In this document: positions 54,718 through 63,695 of the stretch, one piece after another
How positions within the stretch are numbered: position 1 is the stretch's first letter
Layout of the letters: every line of letters starts with the position of its first letter
The notes under the pieces: generated by a model
Seen by the model: the letters and a program-made list of their open reading frames with translations, nothing else
Database searches by the model: none
Told to the model about the DNA's origin: nothing
Assembly (NCBI RefSeq): GCF_003725995.1
Contig: NZ_QIBX01000001.1
Span: forward strand, 1-64,000
Length of the DNA: 64,000 nt
Direction: 5' to 3'
DNA from: Slackia equolifaciens
GTDB taxonomy: Bacteria > Actinomycetota > Coriobacteriia > Coriobacteriales > Eggerthellaceae
Program-made: the position numbers and the translations under genes

Positions 54718-55848
54718 TCACCTGGCAGCCCTGGCAAGACGCGCGTTGTAGGCATCGAGGGCAGCATGAACGTCGCCCATGCAATCGCCGCCGAACTTGG
54801 AGCGATACGCCTGCGCGAGCGCGAAGGCCAACTCGGATTCCACCGCCACCGCCACCGAGGGAACGCGGCAGGCATCAAAACGCCCGGGCGCGCAATCGAC
54901 GGAATCGAGCGTTTCCATATCAAGGGCGGATACCTCTTTGCCGAGCACCGAAGGGGCCGCCACGGCGACCCTCAGGATGATGGGCAATCCGGTAGATACG
55001 CCTCCCTCGATGCCGCCGGCGCGATTGCTCGAACGCGTAAAGCCCAGCGAGGTGCACGATGGCGTATCAATCGCACGCGACCCGCACAGCCCGGCAGTCG
55101 CGCATCCGAATTCAACGCCACGAACGCCGGCCACCGAAAACGCCGCCGCGGCAAGGAGGGGCTGCATGCCCCCACGCGGCTGCATGTCATCGCCTAAGCC
55201 GGGCACGAGTCCCGTTATGGCCACGCGGAATTCCCCATCGAGGGTGTCGTCCTCGGCTACGGCGCGGTCGATCTGCGCCTCCATGGCGCGCGTCGCCTGA
55301 GCCGAAGGGCACCGGAGCGTCGACATCTCGACATCGAGCGGCGTGTAGGCGAAGCGCTCGGACGCGTCGACATCCTCGCGCATGACGGCCTCGCCGATGC
55401 GCGTCACATACGAGTGGACCTCAACGCCCAGATCGGCAAGAAATTCACGCGGAACGCCGGCGGCCGCGACCCTCATTGCGCCCACGCGCGCATCGGTGCG
55501 ATCGCTTATATCGCAGCAGTCGTCCAAATCGCGTTTGAGCGCGCCCGCAAGCTCCGCGGTTCCGGGGCGCACAACGCTGCGGCGCCTCTCCCCCTCCATG
55601 GCGGCGCCGTTCTCGGCGCGCGCAAGGCACAACGCCACGGGGGCGCCCACCGTGCGCCCGTCCTTCACGCCGGCGAGCAGCTCCACGCCCTCGTAGGCAC
55701 GCTGCTGCGCGGGCCGCCCATGCAGGCGATCCCATCGGGCTATATCATCGTCAATATTGTGGGGGTTGATGCGCAGGCCAGCGGGCACGTCGTCCACGAT
55801 GGTAACCAAACCAAGCCCGTGCGCCTCCCCGGCATCCATATATCGCAT
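54718..55848 (-). CDS. aroC: Chorismate synthase, divergent
   Basis: 376 residues, normal length; makes chorismate from EPSP with reduced FMN. Recognised by MRYMDAGEAHGLGLVTIVDD, VKDGRTVGAPVAL, RPGTAELAGALK, DDMQPRGGMQPLLAAAAFSV and SSNRAGGIEGGVSTGLPIIL. Oddities: the first signature reads GEAHG for GESHG, and the second signature RPGHAD reads RPGTAE, so the invariant catalytic His (His106 in the fungal enzyme) is Thr. The RxGRGxR basic block after residue 38 is also altered. Operon partner aroK argues that it still serves the shikimate pathway. Confidence 0.85.
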   Translation of the reverse strand: MRYMDAGEAHGLGLVTIVDDVPAGLRINPHNIDDDIARWDRLHGRPAQQRAYEGVELLAGVKDGRTVGAPVALCLARAENGAAMEGERRRSVVRPGTAELAGALKRDLDDCCDISDRTDARVGAMRVAAAGVPREFLADLGVEVHSYVTRIGEAVMREDVDASERFAYTPLDVEMSTLRCPSAQATRAMEAQIDRAVAEDDTLDGEFRVAITGLVPGLGDDMQPRGGMQPLLAAAAFSVAGVRGVEFGCATAGLCGSRAIDTPSCTSLGFTRSSNRAGGIEGGVSTGLPIILRVAVAAPSVLGKEVSALDMETLDSVDCAPGRFDACRVPSVAVAVESELAFALAQAYRSKFGGDCMGDVHAALDAYNARLARAAR

Positions 55849-56057
55849 GTTTCATCCTTCGCGCGTTTTGTCTCGCGCACGATTGTAGCATGCGCGCGTT
55901 TTCATCATGCGATTCTATTGGGCCAATCGACCAGGCATCAAAAGTTTCGGCGGAAGCAGCCCTCAGCTATTCAAACGTTTAACCCTGAGGTCTCATTGCG
56001 ATAGACGAGCAACAGCCTAAAACCAGCGATACGCAGAGCAAAAACGGCGAAACCCGA

Positions 56058-56555
56058 CTACTTTTCGGGCTTCATGTGGCCCATGATGGGGCCTTCGAGG
56101 TTGCGGAGAAGAAGCGTATGCCACAGGTCGGTTTCGACGAGCGAGCCCACCATGTACGCTTTCATGCCCACGCCGTGCGCACCCCACACGTCGGTCACCA
56201 TCTGGTCGCCAATGCATAGCGTGGTCGCGCGATGGGCCCCGATTTTCTTCATAGCCATGCGATACGCAAACGGCAACGGCTTAACCGCATGCGACACGAT
56301 CGGCAGCCCCAGGCGATCGGCCCACTCGTGCGCGCCGTGATGCCAGTTGTTGCTCAGGATGCATGCGACGATCCCCAGCCTGTCAAGCTCGTCGAGCCAT
56401 GCGCGCACATCGTCGGGAACCTCATGGGTATCACGCGTGAGCAGCGTGTTATCCAGATCGAGCAGCACATGGGTGAATCCTGCGCCTTTGATATCCTCAA
56501 CGGGGTCGATGCTGGTCACGCGCTTGAACAGGCGGTCGGGTGCTAGAAACGACAT
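56058..56555 (-). CDS. yqeG: YqeG family HAD IIIA-type phosphatase
   Basis: 165 residues. HAD motif I LLDLDNTLLTRD, motif II CILSNNWHH, lysine in SHAVKPLPFAY and motif III IGDQMVTDVWGAHGVGMKAY. Probably dephosphorylates phosphatidylglycerophosphate (GEP4-like) or a small substrate; it often lies next to aroE/aroK genes. The ATG at 56555 has AGAAGGG seven bases before it; the TTG directly upstream is not needed. Confidence 0.88.
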   Translation of the reverse strand: MSFLAPDRLFKRVTSIDPVEDIKGAGFTHVLLDLDNTLLTRDTHEVPDDVRAWLDELDRLGIVACILSNNWHHGAHEWADRLGLPIVSHAVKPLPFAYRMAMKKIGAHRATTLCIGDQMVTDVWGAHGVGMKAYMVGSLVETDLWHTLLLRNLEGPIMGHMKPEK

Positions 56556-56661
56556 CAATGAACCCTTCTGGCATTACAAGGGCGCCCGAATCAGGGCACC
56601 CAGCGAATCCAACTTTTCAGATGAGCGCAGCCCGATAGGCCGCAGACGATCATGACGCACA

Positions 56662-56686
56662 GAACGCGCCCATTGAGGGCGCGTTC
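56662..56686 (-). terminator. Hairpin after mltG
   Basis: GAACGCGCCC-ATTGA-GGGCGCGTTC, 10-bp perfect stem 15 bases past the stop; no U-run, so termination is uncertain. Confidence 0.5.
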
Positions 56687-56700
56687 AGATAGGCGAAATC

Positions 56701-57879
56701 TTACAGGTGCTCGGCGATGGCGGCCTGGTGCTCGTCGTAGGTTTTGCTGAACGCGTACTCTGTCTCGCCGGCATCGTTCGTCCAGAAAATGAAGTAGTAA
56801 TAGTCGCCGTAATCGCTCGCCGGAGCGCACACCGCCTGCAAGCAATCGATGCTGGGCGAACAGATAGGCGTGGGCGGCAAGCCGGGATTCGCATAGGTGC
56901 TGTACGGCGTATCGGCCTGAACCTCATCGCCCGAAGGATCATGGCCCACCTCGAATGCCGTTGTGGCATCCGACTGCAGATACCCGTACGTCTCCTGATT
57001 ATCGGGGCTCAGACGGTTGTAGAACACCGCAGCCACCTGGGAGCGAATCTGCTCGTCGCCGCTCGATTCCTTCTCCACGATGGAAGCGAGGTTCACCGCA
57101 TCGTAGATGGAAAGCCCCTGGCTTTCGGGATACGACCAGTCGAGCGAGGCGGTCTCGGTGCGGAACTGGTCGAGCATCATGCGGATGATGGAGTCGGCCG
57201 TATCGCCGTCGCGCAAGTCGTAGGTCTTGGGGAACAGGAAGCCTTCAAGCGTGGCGTTTTCCGGAGCGCCGGAAAGGAAATCGTAGTCGGCGGCGTAATT
57301 GGCAACCGTGGCCTGCGCCGTGAAGTCGGCAGCGGTCACGCTGCCCTCGGTGGCCTGCTCGACCGCCGTAGCGATATCGGAGAGCTTGTAGCCCTCGGGG
57401 ATGGTGAGGGCGAGCGTGCCCAGATTGCCCGTGGCGACGGCATTGATCACGTCGTCGAGCGTCATGCCGGCGGCGAAGGAATACGTGCCCGCCTGGAACT
57501 GCGAATCGACGCCCAGCTCCTTGGCACGCGCGAGGAAGTCATCGGCGTTGGGAACCGCGGCGGCGTTCTGCAGGGTGCTGGCCACGTCCTGGGCGGTGGC
57601 GCCATCGGGGATGGTCACCTCGACGTCGGCCTGGGTGGCGACCTGCGTGCCATCGACGGGCTCCGCCGAGGAGCAGCCGCGCATGGCAGTGGAAATACCG
57701 AGCACGGCGACCACGATCACGATTACCGCGAGGATGCCCGCCACCACCATGGGGGCCTTGCTCTTTTGCGGACGGATGTGCGAGGTGTCGTACGTGCGGA
57801 ACTGACGCTCGCCCTGCGCATGCACCATGCGGGCGCGATGGGTGGGGTGCGAACTATACGTGATCTGCTTACGCGGCAT
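56701..57879 (-). CDS. mltG: Endolytic murein transglycosylase MltG
   Basis: About 392 residues. Cytoplasmic basic N-terminus, one membrane helix (about 45-65, VVAGILAVIVIVVAVLGIST), LysM-like domain, then the YceG catalytic domain: TIPEGYKLSDIA, LEGFLFPKTYDL, ASIVEKES with the catalytic Glu, AVFYNRL, LQSDATTAFEVG and NPGLPPTPICSPS. It cuts nascent peptidoglycan strands. ATG 57879 fits AAAGGA spacing; 57885 and 57900 are in frame. Follows ruvX with about 45 bases between, the usual order. Confidence 0.92.
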   Translation of the reverse strand: MPRKQITYSSHPTHRARMVHAQGERQFRTYDTSHIRPQKSKAPMVVAGILAVIVIVVAVLGISTAMRGCSSAEPVDGTQVATQADVEVTIPDGATAQDVASTLQNAAAVPNADDFLARAKELGVDSQFQAGTYSFAAGMTLDDVINAVATGNLGTLALTIPEGYKLSDIATAVEQATEGSVTAADFTAQATVANYAADYDFLSGAPENATLEGFLFPKTYDLRDGDTADSIIRMMLDQFRTETASLDWSYPESQGLSIYDAVNLASIVEKESSGDEQIRSQVAAVFYNRLSPDNQETYGYLQSDATTAFEVGHDPSGDEVQADTPYSTYANPGLPPTPICSPSIDCLQAVCAPASDYGDYYYFIFWTNDAGETEYAFSKTYDEHQAAIAEHL

Positions 57880-57926
57880 GGGCATTTCCTTTGCAGACAT
57901 CGGGCGCGCGAGGCACTGCGCGCGGT

Positions 57927-58340
57927 CTAATTATTTTGGGAATCGAGCCAGACCTGGAGAAACAGGCTCGCGGCAATCATATCCACTTTGCCGCGCATCG
58001 CGCGCTCATCCAGCCCCTCTTCACGCAAAATGCGTTTAGCTTCACGTGAACTCAGGCGCTCATCGGTGAAGGACAAGGGCAGGCCGGCGGCGCGAGAGAT
58101 GCGTTGCGCCTTCTCGCGGATGCTGGCAGCCTGCGGCCCCTCCTCGCCCGCGAGGGTGTACGGCAAGCCGCACACGAGCTGCTCGATTTCCCAATCCTCT
58201 ATGATGCGGCGAAATTCCTTGCCATTGCCTAGAACCTCCTGTGCAGGAAGCACCTTGAGCGGCGTTGCGATCCTGCCGGCGGCGTCGCTTATGGCGAGGC
58301 CGATACGAGCTTCTCCAATATCGAGAGCTAGCGTGCGCAT
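57927..58340 (-). CDS. ruvX: Putative Holliday junction resolvase / pre-16S rRNA nuclease RuvX (YqgF)
   Basis: 137 residues, RNase H fold: MRTLALDIGEARIGLAISDA with the first catalytic Asp, VCGLPYTLAGEEG, SFTDERLSSREAKRIL and VDMIAASLFLQVWLD with the last Asp. Involved in 16S rRNA 5' maturation. There is no free ribosome site: the eight bases before the ATG follow a perfect 20-bp purine-pyrimidine hairpin (58348-58391) that holds the only purine-rich stretch. This suggests translation control or a leader structure. Between alaS and mltG as in most Gram-positives. Confidence 0.9.
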   Translation of the reverse strand: MRTLALDIGEARIGLAISDAAGRIATPLKVLPAQEVLGNGKEFRRIIEDWEIEQLVCGLPYTLAGEEGPQAASIREKAQRISRAAGLPLSFTDERLSSREAKRILREEGLDERAMRGKVDMIAASLFLQVWLDSQNN

Positions 58341-58347
58341 GCTAATC

Positions 58348-58391
58348 AAAGGGGGAGGGGGAAGGGAAGTGTCCCTTCCCCCTCCCCCTTT
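58348..58391. repeat. Perfect 20-bp purine/pyrimidine inverted repeat
   Basis: AAAGGGGGAGGGGGAAGGGA (58348-58367), loop AGTG, then its exact complement to 58391. All purines in one arm and all pyrimidines in the other. The minus-strand arm GGGGGAGGGGGAAGGG lies just ahead of ruvX. Confidence 0.9.
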
Positions 58392-58609
58392 GGAACCCCC
58401 TCCTCTTTTCCTCGCTCCAGGGCACTTGGGACACCGGATGATTGTGGCTTCATCGCCCACCGGGGCGGCTTCGCTTCGCTGGCCGCCCGATTGCGGCAGC
58501 GGTTGAGCATTGGGGCACCGCCAGGTGTCTCAATGCCCTTCGGTTCGCGCTTCGCGCGGCGCACTCGCTTCGCTTGTGCGCGGGCGGACATCGCCTTCGG
58601 CTTGCCCGC

Positions 58610-61258
58610 TTACGCTCCCAGCATTTCCTTTGCTGCGGCCAGGGCGGCATCCATGCCGGACGCATCCTTGCCGCCGGCCTGGGCCATGGTGGGCTTGCCG
58701 CCGCCACCGCCCTTGATATTGCCGGCGATGGCCTTGATGACTGCGCCGGCGTTGAACCCGGCGGCAACCGCCTCGTCGGTGCCGGCGGCCATAATCACGG
58801 GCTTGTCGTTGTTCACGGTGCCAAGCACGCAGGCGCCCGGCTTGTCCATATGGCCGCGAATGATATCCCATGCGTTGCGCAGAGCGCCGGTGTCCAGGCC
58901 GTCGATGCGGGCCACCACCAGCGGATACCCCACGTCGATCATGTCCTTGAGGTAATCGGCCATGCTGCCCTCTGCCTCAGCCTGGCGGGCGCGCTTGCGC
59001 TCTGCCTCGAACTCCTTGATGGTCGCGGCGTTGGCGGCGCAACGGTCGGCCACCTCGAGCGGCGTCACCTTCAAAGTGGCGGCGGCGCGCTTGAGCTCGT
59101 CCTCCTCGCGGTTCATGTACGCCAGCGCATCGAAGCTGGTCACAGCCTCGATGCGGCGCAGGTTGGCGCCCACGCTGCTCTCGGACACGATCTTGATGAA
59201 GCCTATTTCGGCGGTATTGGAAACATGGCAGCCACCGCACAGCTCGGCGGAGAAATCGCCCGCCTCTACCACGCGTACGGTGTCGCCGTATTTCTCGCCA
59301 AACAGCGCCGTAACGCCCGCCTCGCGAGCCTCATCGAGAGAGGTCTCATAGATGTTCATTGCCGTGGCCTGCATGACCACATCGTTGGCCACGTCTTCCA
59401 CCTGCTTAATCTGCTCGGGAGTCACGCCCTCGAAGTGCGTGAAGTCGAAACGAAGGCGGTCGGGGCCCACGTAGCTTCCGGCCTGCTTGACATGATCGCC
59501 CAAAACCTGGCGCAATGCGGCGTGCAGGATATGGGTTGCCGTATGGTTGCGCGAAATGCGGGCGCGACGGCGCTCGTCGATCACGGCGCGCACGGTATCG
59601 CCCACATGCACCGAGCCGCGCACCACTTTGACCTGGTGGCACACAAGGCCCTTCTCGGGCGCCTTGGTGTCGAGCACCTCGATATGCAAATCGCTGCCCT
59701 CATCGGCGCCTTCCATGACGCCGGTATCGCCCACTTCGCCGCCCATCTCGGCATAGAAGGGGGTGATGCCCAGCACAACCTCGCCCTCATCGCCGCAGGC
59801 GAGCTCGTCGACGCGTTTGCCGTCCTTGATAAGCGCGGCCACGCCGGACGAAGCCATCGCGCGATCGTAGCCCACGAACGCAGATGCGCCCAGCTCCTTG
59901 AGGAGCTCTGCATGCACGCCGCCGTAGGTGCTCCACGCCGCCTCGGCCGAACCCTTGGTGGCGGCGCGGGCGCGCTCGCGCTGTTCGGTCATGCATGCCT
60001 CGAACTCGGCGGTGTCAACCTTGATGCCGCGCTCGGCGCAGATCTCCTCGGTGACCTCGACCGGGAAACCGTAGGTGTCGTGCAGCGTGAAGGCCTCCTT
60101 GCCAGAGAGCGTATCGCCCTCAAGCTTCGCCAGCGCCTCGTCCAAGAAGGCCTGGCCCTGGCGCAGCGTGGCGCCGAAGCGCTCCTCCTCGGAGGCAACC
60201 ACGCGCTCCACGAGCTCGCGGTTCTCCACGATCTCGGGGTACACGCTGCCCATCTCCTCCACAATCTTGTCGATGTAGTTGGAGAGGAACGGGCCCTCGA
60301 TGCCCAGCTTATGGCCGTGCATCACCGCGCGACGGAGCAGGCGGCGCAGCACGTAGCCACGGCCCTCGTTGGAAGGAAGAATACCATCGGCGATCATGAA
60401 GGTGACCGAACGGCTGTGATCTGCCACGATGCGCAGGGAAAGATCGGCGGCCGCATCTCCCGACTCGTAAGCCTTGCCGGAAAGGCGCTCGCCCACAGCC
60501 ACCAGGCCGCGCAGCACGTCGGTATCGTAATTGTTGGTAACGCCCTGCATGATGGCCGCAATGCGCTCGAGGCCCATGCCGGTGTCGATGTTCTTGGTCT
60601 TAAGCGGAGCCAGCGTCCCATCTTCCTGGCCGTCGAACTGGGTGAACACGCAGTTCCAGTACTCCAAGAAACGATCGCAGTCGCAGCCCGGCTTGCAATC
60701 GGGCTTGCCGCAGCCCACCTCGGGGCCCTGGTCGAAGTAAATCTCGGAGCAAGGGCCGCAGGGGCCGGTGGGGCCGGCACGCCAGAAGTTGTCGTCTTCG
60801 CCCAAACGAGAGATGTGATCCTCGGGCACGCCCAGGTTCTTCCAGATCTCGATGGTCTCGTCGTCATCTTCGAACACGGTGAAGTACAAGCGCTCGGCGG
60901 GAAGCTCCAGCACCTGGGTGGAGAACTCGAGCGCCCAGGCGCACATCTCCTTCTTGAAGTATTTGCCAAAGCTGAAGTTGCCCAGCATCTCGAAGAAGCT
61001 CAAATGGCGGCCCGTGGTGCCGATGATATCGATGTCGTTAGTGCGCACGCACTTCTGCACCGTGGTGGTGCCCACATAGGCGGGATCGAGCTCCTTCACA
61101 TGCAGGAAGTAGGGCTTGAACTGCACCATGCCGGCACTCGTGAGCAGAAGGCTCGGGTCGTCGGGGATAAGCGAGGAGGACGGCATGCGCTTGCAGCCCT
61201 TCTCCTCGAAGAACTTCAGGTACTTCTCGCGGATCTCCGCGGTGGTCATGTACTTCAT
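58610..61258 (-). CDS. alaS: Alanyl-tRNA synthetase
   Basis: About 882 residues. Class II core at the start (TAEIREKYLKFFEEKGC, RMPSSSLIPDDPSLLLTSAG, SFFEMLGNFSFGKYFKKE), tRNA-recognition helices, editing domain with HTATHILHAAL and AELCGGCHVSNT zinc ligands, and a DHHA1/C-Ala tail GNIKGGGGGKPTMAQAGG. A short Cys-rich insert GCGKPDCKPGCDCDRF lies near residue 190 in the aminoacylation domain, as in many AlaRS. Start 61258 or 61249, both with weak ribosome sites. Large antisense open frame is a composition artefact. Confidence 0.95.
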   Translation of the reverse strand: MKYMTTAEIREKYLKFFEEKGCKRMPSSSLIPDDPSLLLTSAGMVQFKPYFLHVKELDPAYVGTTTVQKCVRTNDIDIIGTTGRHLSFFEMLGNFSFGKYFKKEMCAWALEFSTQVLELPAERLYFTVFEDDDETIEIWKNLGVPEDHISRLGEDDNFWRAGPTGPCGPCSEIYFDQGPEVGCGKPDCKPGCDCDRFLEYWNCVFTQFDGQEDGTLAPLKTKNIDTGMGLERIAAIMQGVTNNYDTDVLRGLVAVGERLSGKAYESGDAAADLSLRIVADHSRSVTFMIADGILPSNEGRGYVLRRLLRRAVMHGHKLGIEGPFLSNYIDKIVEEMGSVYPEIVENRELVERVVASEEERFGATLRQGQAFLDEALAKLEGDTLSGKEAFTLHDTYGFPVEVTEEICAERGIKVDTAEFEACMTEQRERARAATKGSAEAAWSTYGGVHAELLKELGASAFVGYDRAMASSGVAALIKDGKRVDELACGDEGEVVLGITPFYAEMGGEVGDTGVMEGADEGSDLHIEVLDTKAPEKGLVCHQVKVVRGSVHVGDTVRAVIDERRRARISRNHTATHILHAALRQVLGDHVKQAGSYVGPDRLRFDFTHFEGVTPEQIKQVEDVANDVVMQATAMNIYETSLDEAREAGVTALFGEKYGDTVRVVEAGDFSAELCGGCHVSNTAEIGFIKIVSESSVGANLRRIEAVTSFDALAYMNREEDELKRAAATLKVTPLEVADRCAANAATIKEFEAERKRARQAEAEGSMADYLKDMIDVGYPLVVARIDGLDTGALRNAWDIIRGHMDKPGACVLGTVNNDKPVIMAAGTDEAVAAGFNAGAVIKAIAGNIKGGGGGKPTMAQAGGKDASGMDAALAAAKEMLGA

Positions 61259-61386
61259 CAGACGCGTCTCACTCTCATTGTGCAACCAAATCCAGCGGCA
61301 TGGACATCCGCCCCGCCGCGCGAAAACCGGCACTCGCCGATTGAAAACATACGGTTAGGCATAATAGCCAAAAGGAAGGCCCTACG

Positions 61387-62910
61387 TCACCGGTTTTCCG
61401 GGTTGTTCTCCCCCGAATCCCGCGATTCTGCGGATTTTTCGGCAGAATCGCCGCTTTCATCACCCGAGGGCGGCTCCGCCTCCGAGCGCGTGGCGGCTTT
61501 TGCGGCGCCGCCTCGCTCGTAGCGCATGGCCAAAAGGCGGGCCTCTTCGCGCAGGCGCCATTCCTCGCGCATGCTCGCCACACCCACGGCGTCGGTCAGC
61601 GCGTCGGGACGCGTGGCCTCCTCGTCCAAATGCGAGGGAGTGCCGCGGAAGAACACGCCGTCTTCCGACACCACCTGCCTGCCCGTGCGCCGCTCGAAAT
61701 AGAACACGAAAATCGATTTGGCGATAGCGACCATCGGGATAGAGAGCAGCATGCCCACAACGCTGCCCACAAGCCCCTGCATCGCCCCTCCGATGGCGCT
61801 TCCGCAGAGCAGGGCGACGATCACGAGCGCCGGATGCACGTCCACCGAGTTGGCCATGATCTTGGGGCTCACGAACGTATAGACGAACTGCTGGATGGCG
61901 ATGGTGAAGACGAGCGCGAGCAAGGCCGCAAGCGGGCTGTCGAAAAAGCCAACGAGCGCCGCCAGCGCGCCGCCGATCCACGGACCCACCACGGGGATGA
62001 TATTCATCACGCCGGTGATCAGACCCAATGCGGCAGCGTTGGGAATGCCCACGATCTGGAAGCAGATGCCGCACGCCGCGCCGATGAGCAAGCACTGCAG
62101 AAGCGTGGCCTTGATGTAGCCGCCCATCACGCGCGTGAACGTGATATGGATCATCTCAGCCTCTTCGCGGCGCGCCGGCGGAATCAAGCGCATGGTTTCT
62201 CGGCCGATAGCGGGCAGCTCCATAAGAATCCAGAACGCCACCACCAGCGAAAAGCCGATCACCATAACCGAGTTGGCCACGCCCGTGCCAAAGCCCACCA
62301 CGCCGTCGGCCGACACCTTTGCCACGGTGGAAGCCCAATCGGTGAGCGACTTGGCGCCCGAATCGATCCAGCTGCGCACCGTATCGTTCTGGAGCACGTC
62401 GGCGTATTGGACGTAGAGCTGGTTGCCCCAATCCACGAGCTGCTGAACGTAGCCCGGCAAGCCTGACAGCATCGAGGCGAACTGGTCGCCCAGGCCAAGC
62501 GCAGGCGAGAACATGACCATGCCAAGCACGGCCAACACGATGAACATGCCCACATAGGCTATCGCCGAGCCCACTGCACGCGGCACGCCCGCAGATTCGA
62601 GCTTGTCAACCGGGGTGCGCAGGCACAGCACGATTATGGCGGTCCAGGCCACGATTGCCACGGGCGTTGACAGCACGTTGAGCACGAAGCCCAGCACGTA
62701 CACGATAGCGATGGCGCCGATTATCGCCCAGATCTGGAAGAACCGACGTCGTGCGACGTCGGTTCGATCGGCCGACGTTCGCCCATGCGCCTCGACCGGC
62801 GAGCCCCCTTTGGAAAGGGGTTCCGTTTTGCCCCGCTCCTCGGCGGAGGTAGTAAAAGCGTCGGCCGCAGAATCTTTGCGACCGACGCCCTGGTGCGCTG
62901 GATGGTTCAA
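61387..62910 (-). CDS. AI-2E family transporter (PerM/YdiK)
   Basis: About 507 residues with eight helices in the family pattern: pairs near the start (IWAIIGAIAIVYVLGFVLNV, VAIVAWTAIIVLCL), a periplasmic middle with LPGYVQQLVDWGNQLYVQYA, and the conserved end GLITGVMNIIPVVGPWIGG, AALLALVFTIAIQQFVYTFV and VDVHPALVIVALLCG. Members export quorum signals or act as Na+/H+ antiporters. The C-terminal 90 residues are a Glu/Ser-rich cytoplasmic tail. Start TTG 62910 is chosen because the frame above overlaps the preceding gene; GGGAG is eight bases upstream. 16 bases after the DUF948-like stop. Confidence 0.82.
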   Translation of the reverse strand: MNHPAHQGVGRKDSAADAFTTSAEERGKTEPLSKGGSPVEAHGRTSADRTDVARRRFFQIWAIIGAIAIVYVLGFVLNVLSTPVAIVAWTAIIVLCLRTPVDKLESAGVPRAVGSAIAYVGMFIVLAVLGMVMFSPALGLGDQFASMLSGLPGYVQQLVDWGNQLYVQYADVLQNDTVRSWIDSGAKSLTDWASTVAKVSADGVVGFGTGVANSVMVIGFSLVVAFWILMELPAIGRETMRLIPPARREEAEMIHITFTRVMGGYIKATLLQCLLIGAACGICFQIVGIPNAAALGLITGVMNIIPVVGPWIGGALAALVGFFDSPLAALLALVFTIAIQQFVYTFVSPKIMANSVDVHPALVIVALLCGSAIGGAMQGLVGSVVGMLLSIPMVAIAKSIFVFYFERRTGRQVVSEDGVFFRGTPSHLDEEATRPDALTDAVGVASMREEWRLREEARLLAMRYERGGAAKAATRSEAEPPSGDESGDSAEKSAESRDSGENNPENR

Positions 62911-62926
62911 ATCCGCATCTCCCAAT

Positions 62927-63583
62927 CTACTTGTTGTACGTGAAGTAGCCCGTGGAGGCGTTTTCGTCCTTGCTTGCCGCAGGCCCGGAGGAAGGCTCTT
63001 GGACTTGCGGGGCGGAATCGACGGCAGCCTGCGCCGAAGCGTCAGCCGCTGCGGGCGCGGCAGGCTCGCCGGGCTCCCCTGCGAAAGCAGCAGGAGCCGC
63101 TGCGGACGCCTCCCCGAGCGCTGCGGCCTGAGCCTCTTCGCCGGCGGACCCCAGCGCGACCGACGCATCGGACGCCTTCTTCTGCGAGAAAGCCCCGCGC
63201 AGCTTCTCGGCGGCGGTGTTCACCAGCTTCATGGGCGTGTTGGCGACCGTTTCTACCGCGTTCGCCGCGCCGGCAGCCGAAGTGGTCATGGCGTCCACGT
63301 TCTCGAGAATGCCGTCCAAGCGCATGATCTCAAGATTGGCGGCATCCACCGCAAGCGACACGCGTTCGGCCAAAGGATCCATCTTGTCGATGGCGGGCTT
63401 GAGACTCTCGGTCATCTCCTTCACGTCGGAAATGACAGGGCGGATCTCCTCCTCCATCGTTTCGACGGTCTTGCGCGTCTTGCGCAAGAAGATGATCAGC
63501 TCCACGAGCGCCCACACCAGCACGATGCCAACGACCACGTATACGATAGGCAGGGCTACCTGCTGAATGAATGCCGTATCCAT
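62927..63583 (-). CDS. DUF948-like membrane-anchored coiled-coil protein
   Basis: 218 residues. N-terminal membrane helix ALPIVYVVVGIVLVWALVEL, then an amphipathic coiled coil (TRKTVETMEEEIRPVISDVK and so on to about 110) typical of DUF948/YtxG general-stress-like proteins, and an Ala/Pro/Glu-rich tail ending GYFTYNK. The ATG at 63583 has an ideal GGAGGG leader; upstream open frame is not coding. Co-transcribed with the AI-2E permease. Role unknown, likely envelope-associated scaffold. Confidence 0.78.
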   Translation of the reverse strand: MDTAFIQQVALPIVYVVVGIVLVWALVELIIFLRKTRKTVETMEEEIRPVISDVKEMTESLKPAIDKMDPLAERVSLAVDAANLEIMRLDGILENVDAMTTSAAGAANAVETVANTPMKLVNTAAEKLRGAFSQKKASDASVALGSAGEEAQAAALGEASAAAPAAFAGEPGEPAAPAAADASAQAAVDSAPQVQEPSSGPAASKDENASTGYFTYNK

Positions 63584-63695
63584 GATATTTCCCTCCATCT
63601 CGGGGCGCCGGACGCGTGCCGCGGCGCATGACAGGGCACATGCCCCACCTGACGATACGGCCGACCGCCAGGCTAAATCCTTGCCTGCCAGTGTA

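Noticed and set aside
58348-58391. Plain intrinsic terminator for alaS
   Set aside because: Stem is not followed by a U-run on the minus strand and touches the ruvX start; kept as a structured leader.
58442-61522. 1026-codon open frame antisense to alaS
   Set aside because: It mirrors the codon pattern of alaS (GC-rich third positions give an open complementary frame), has no ribosome site, and its His/Leu/Ala-rich product has no domain.
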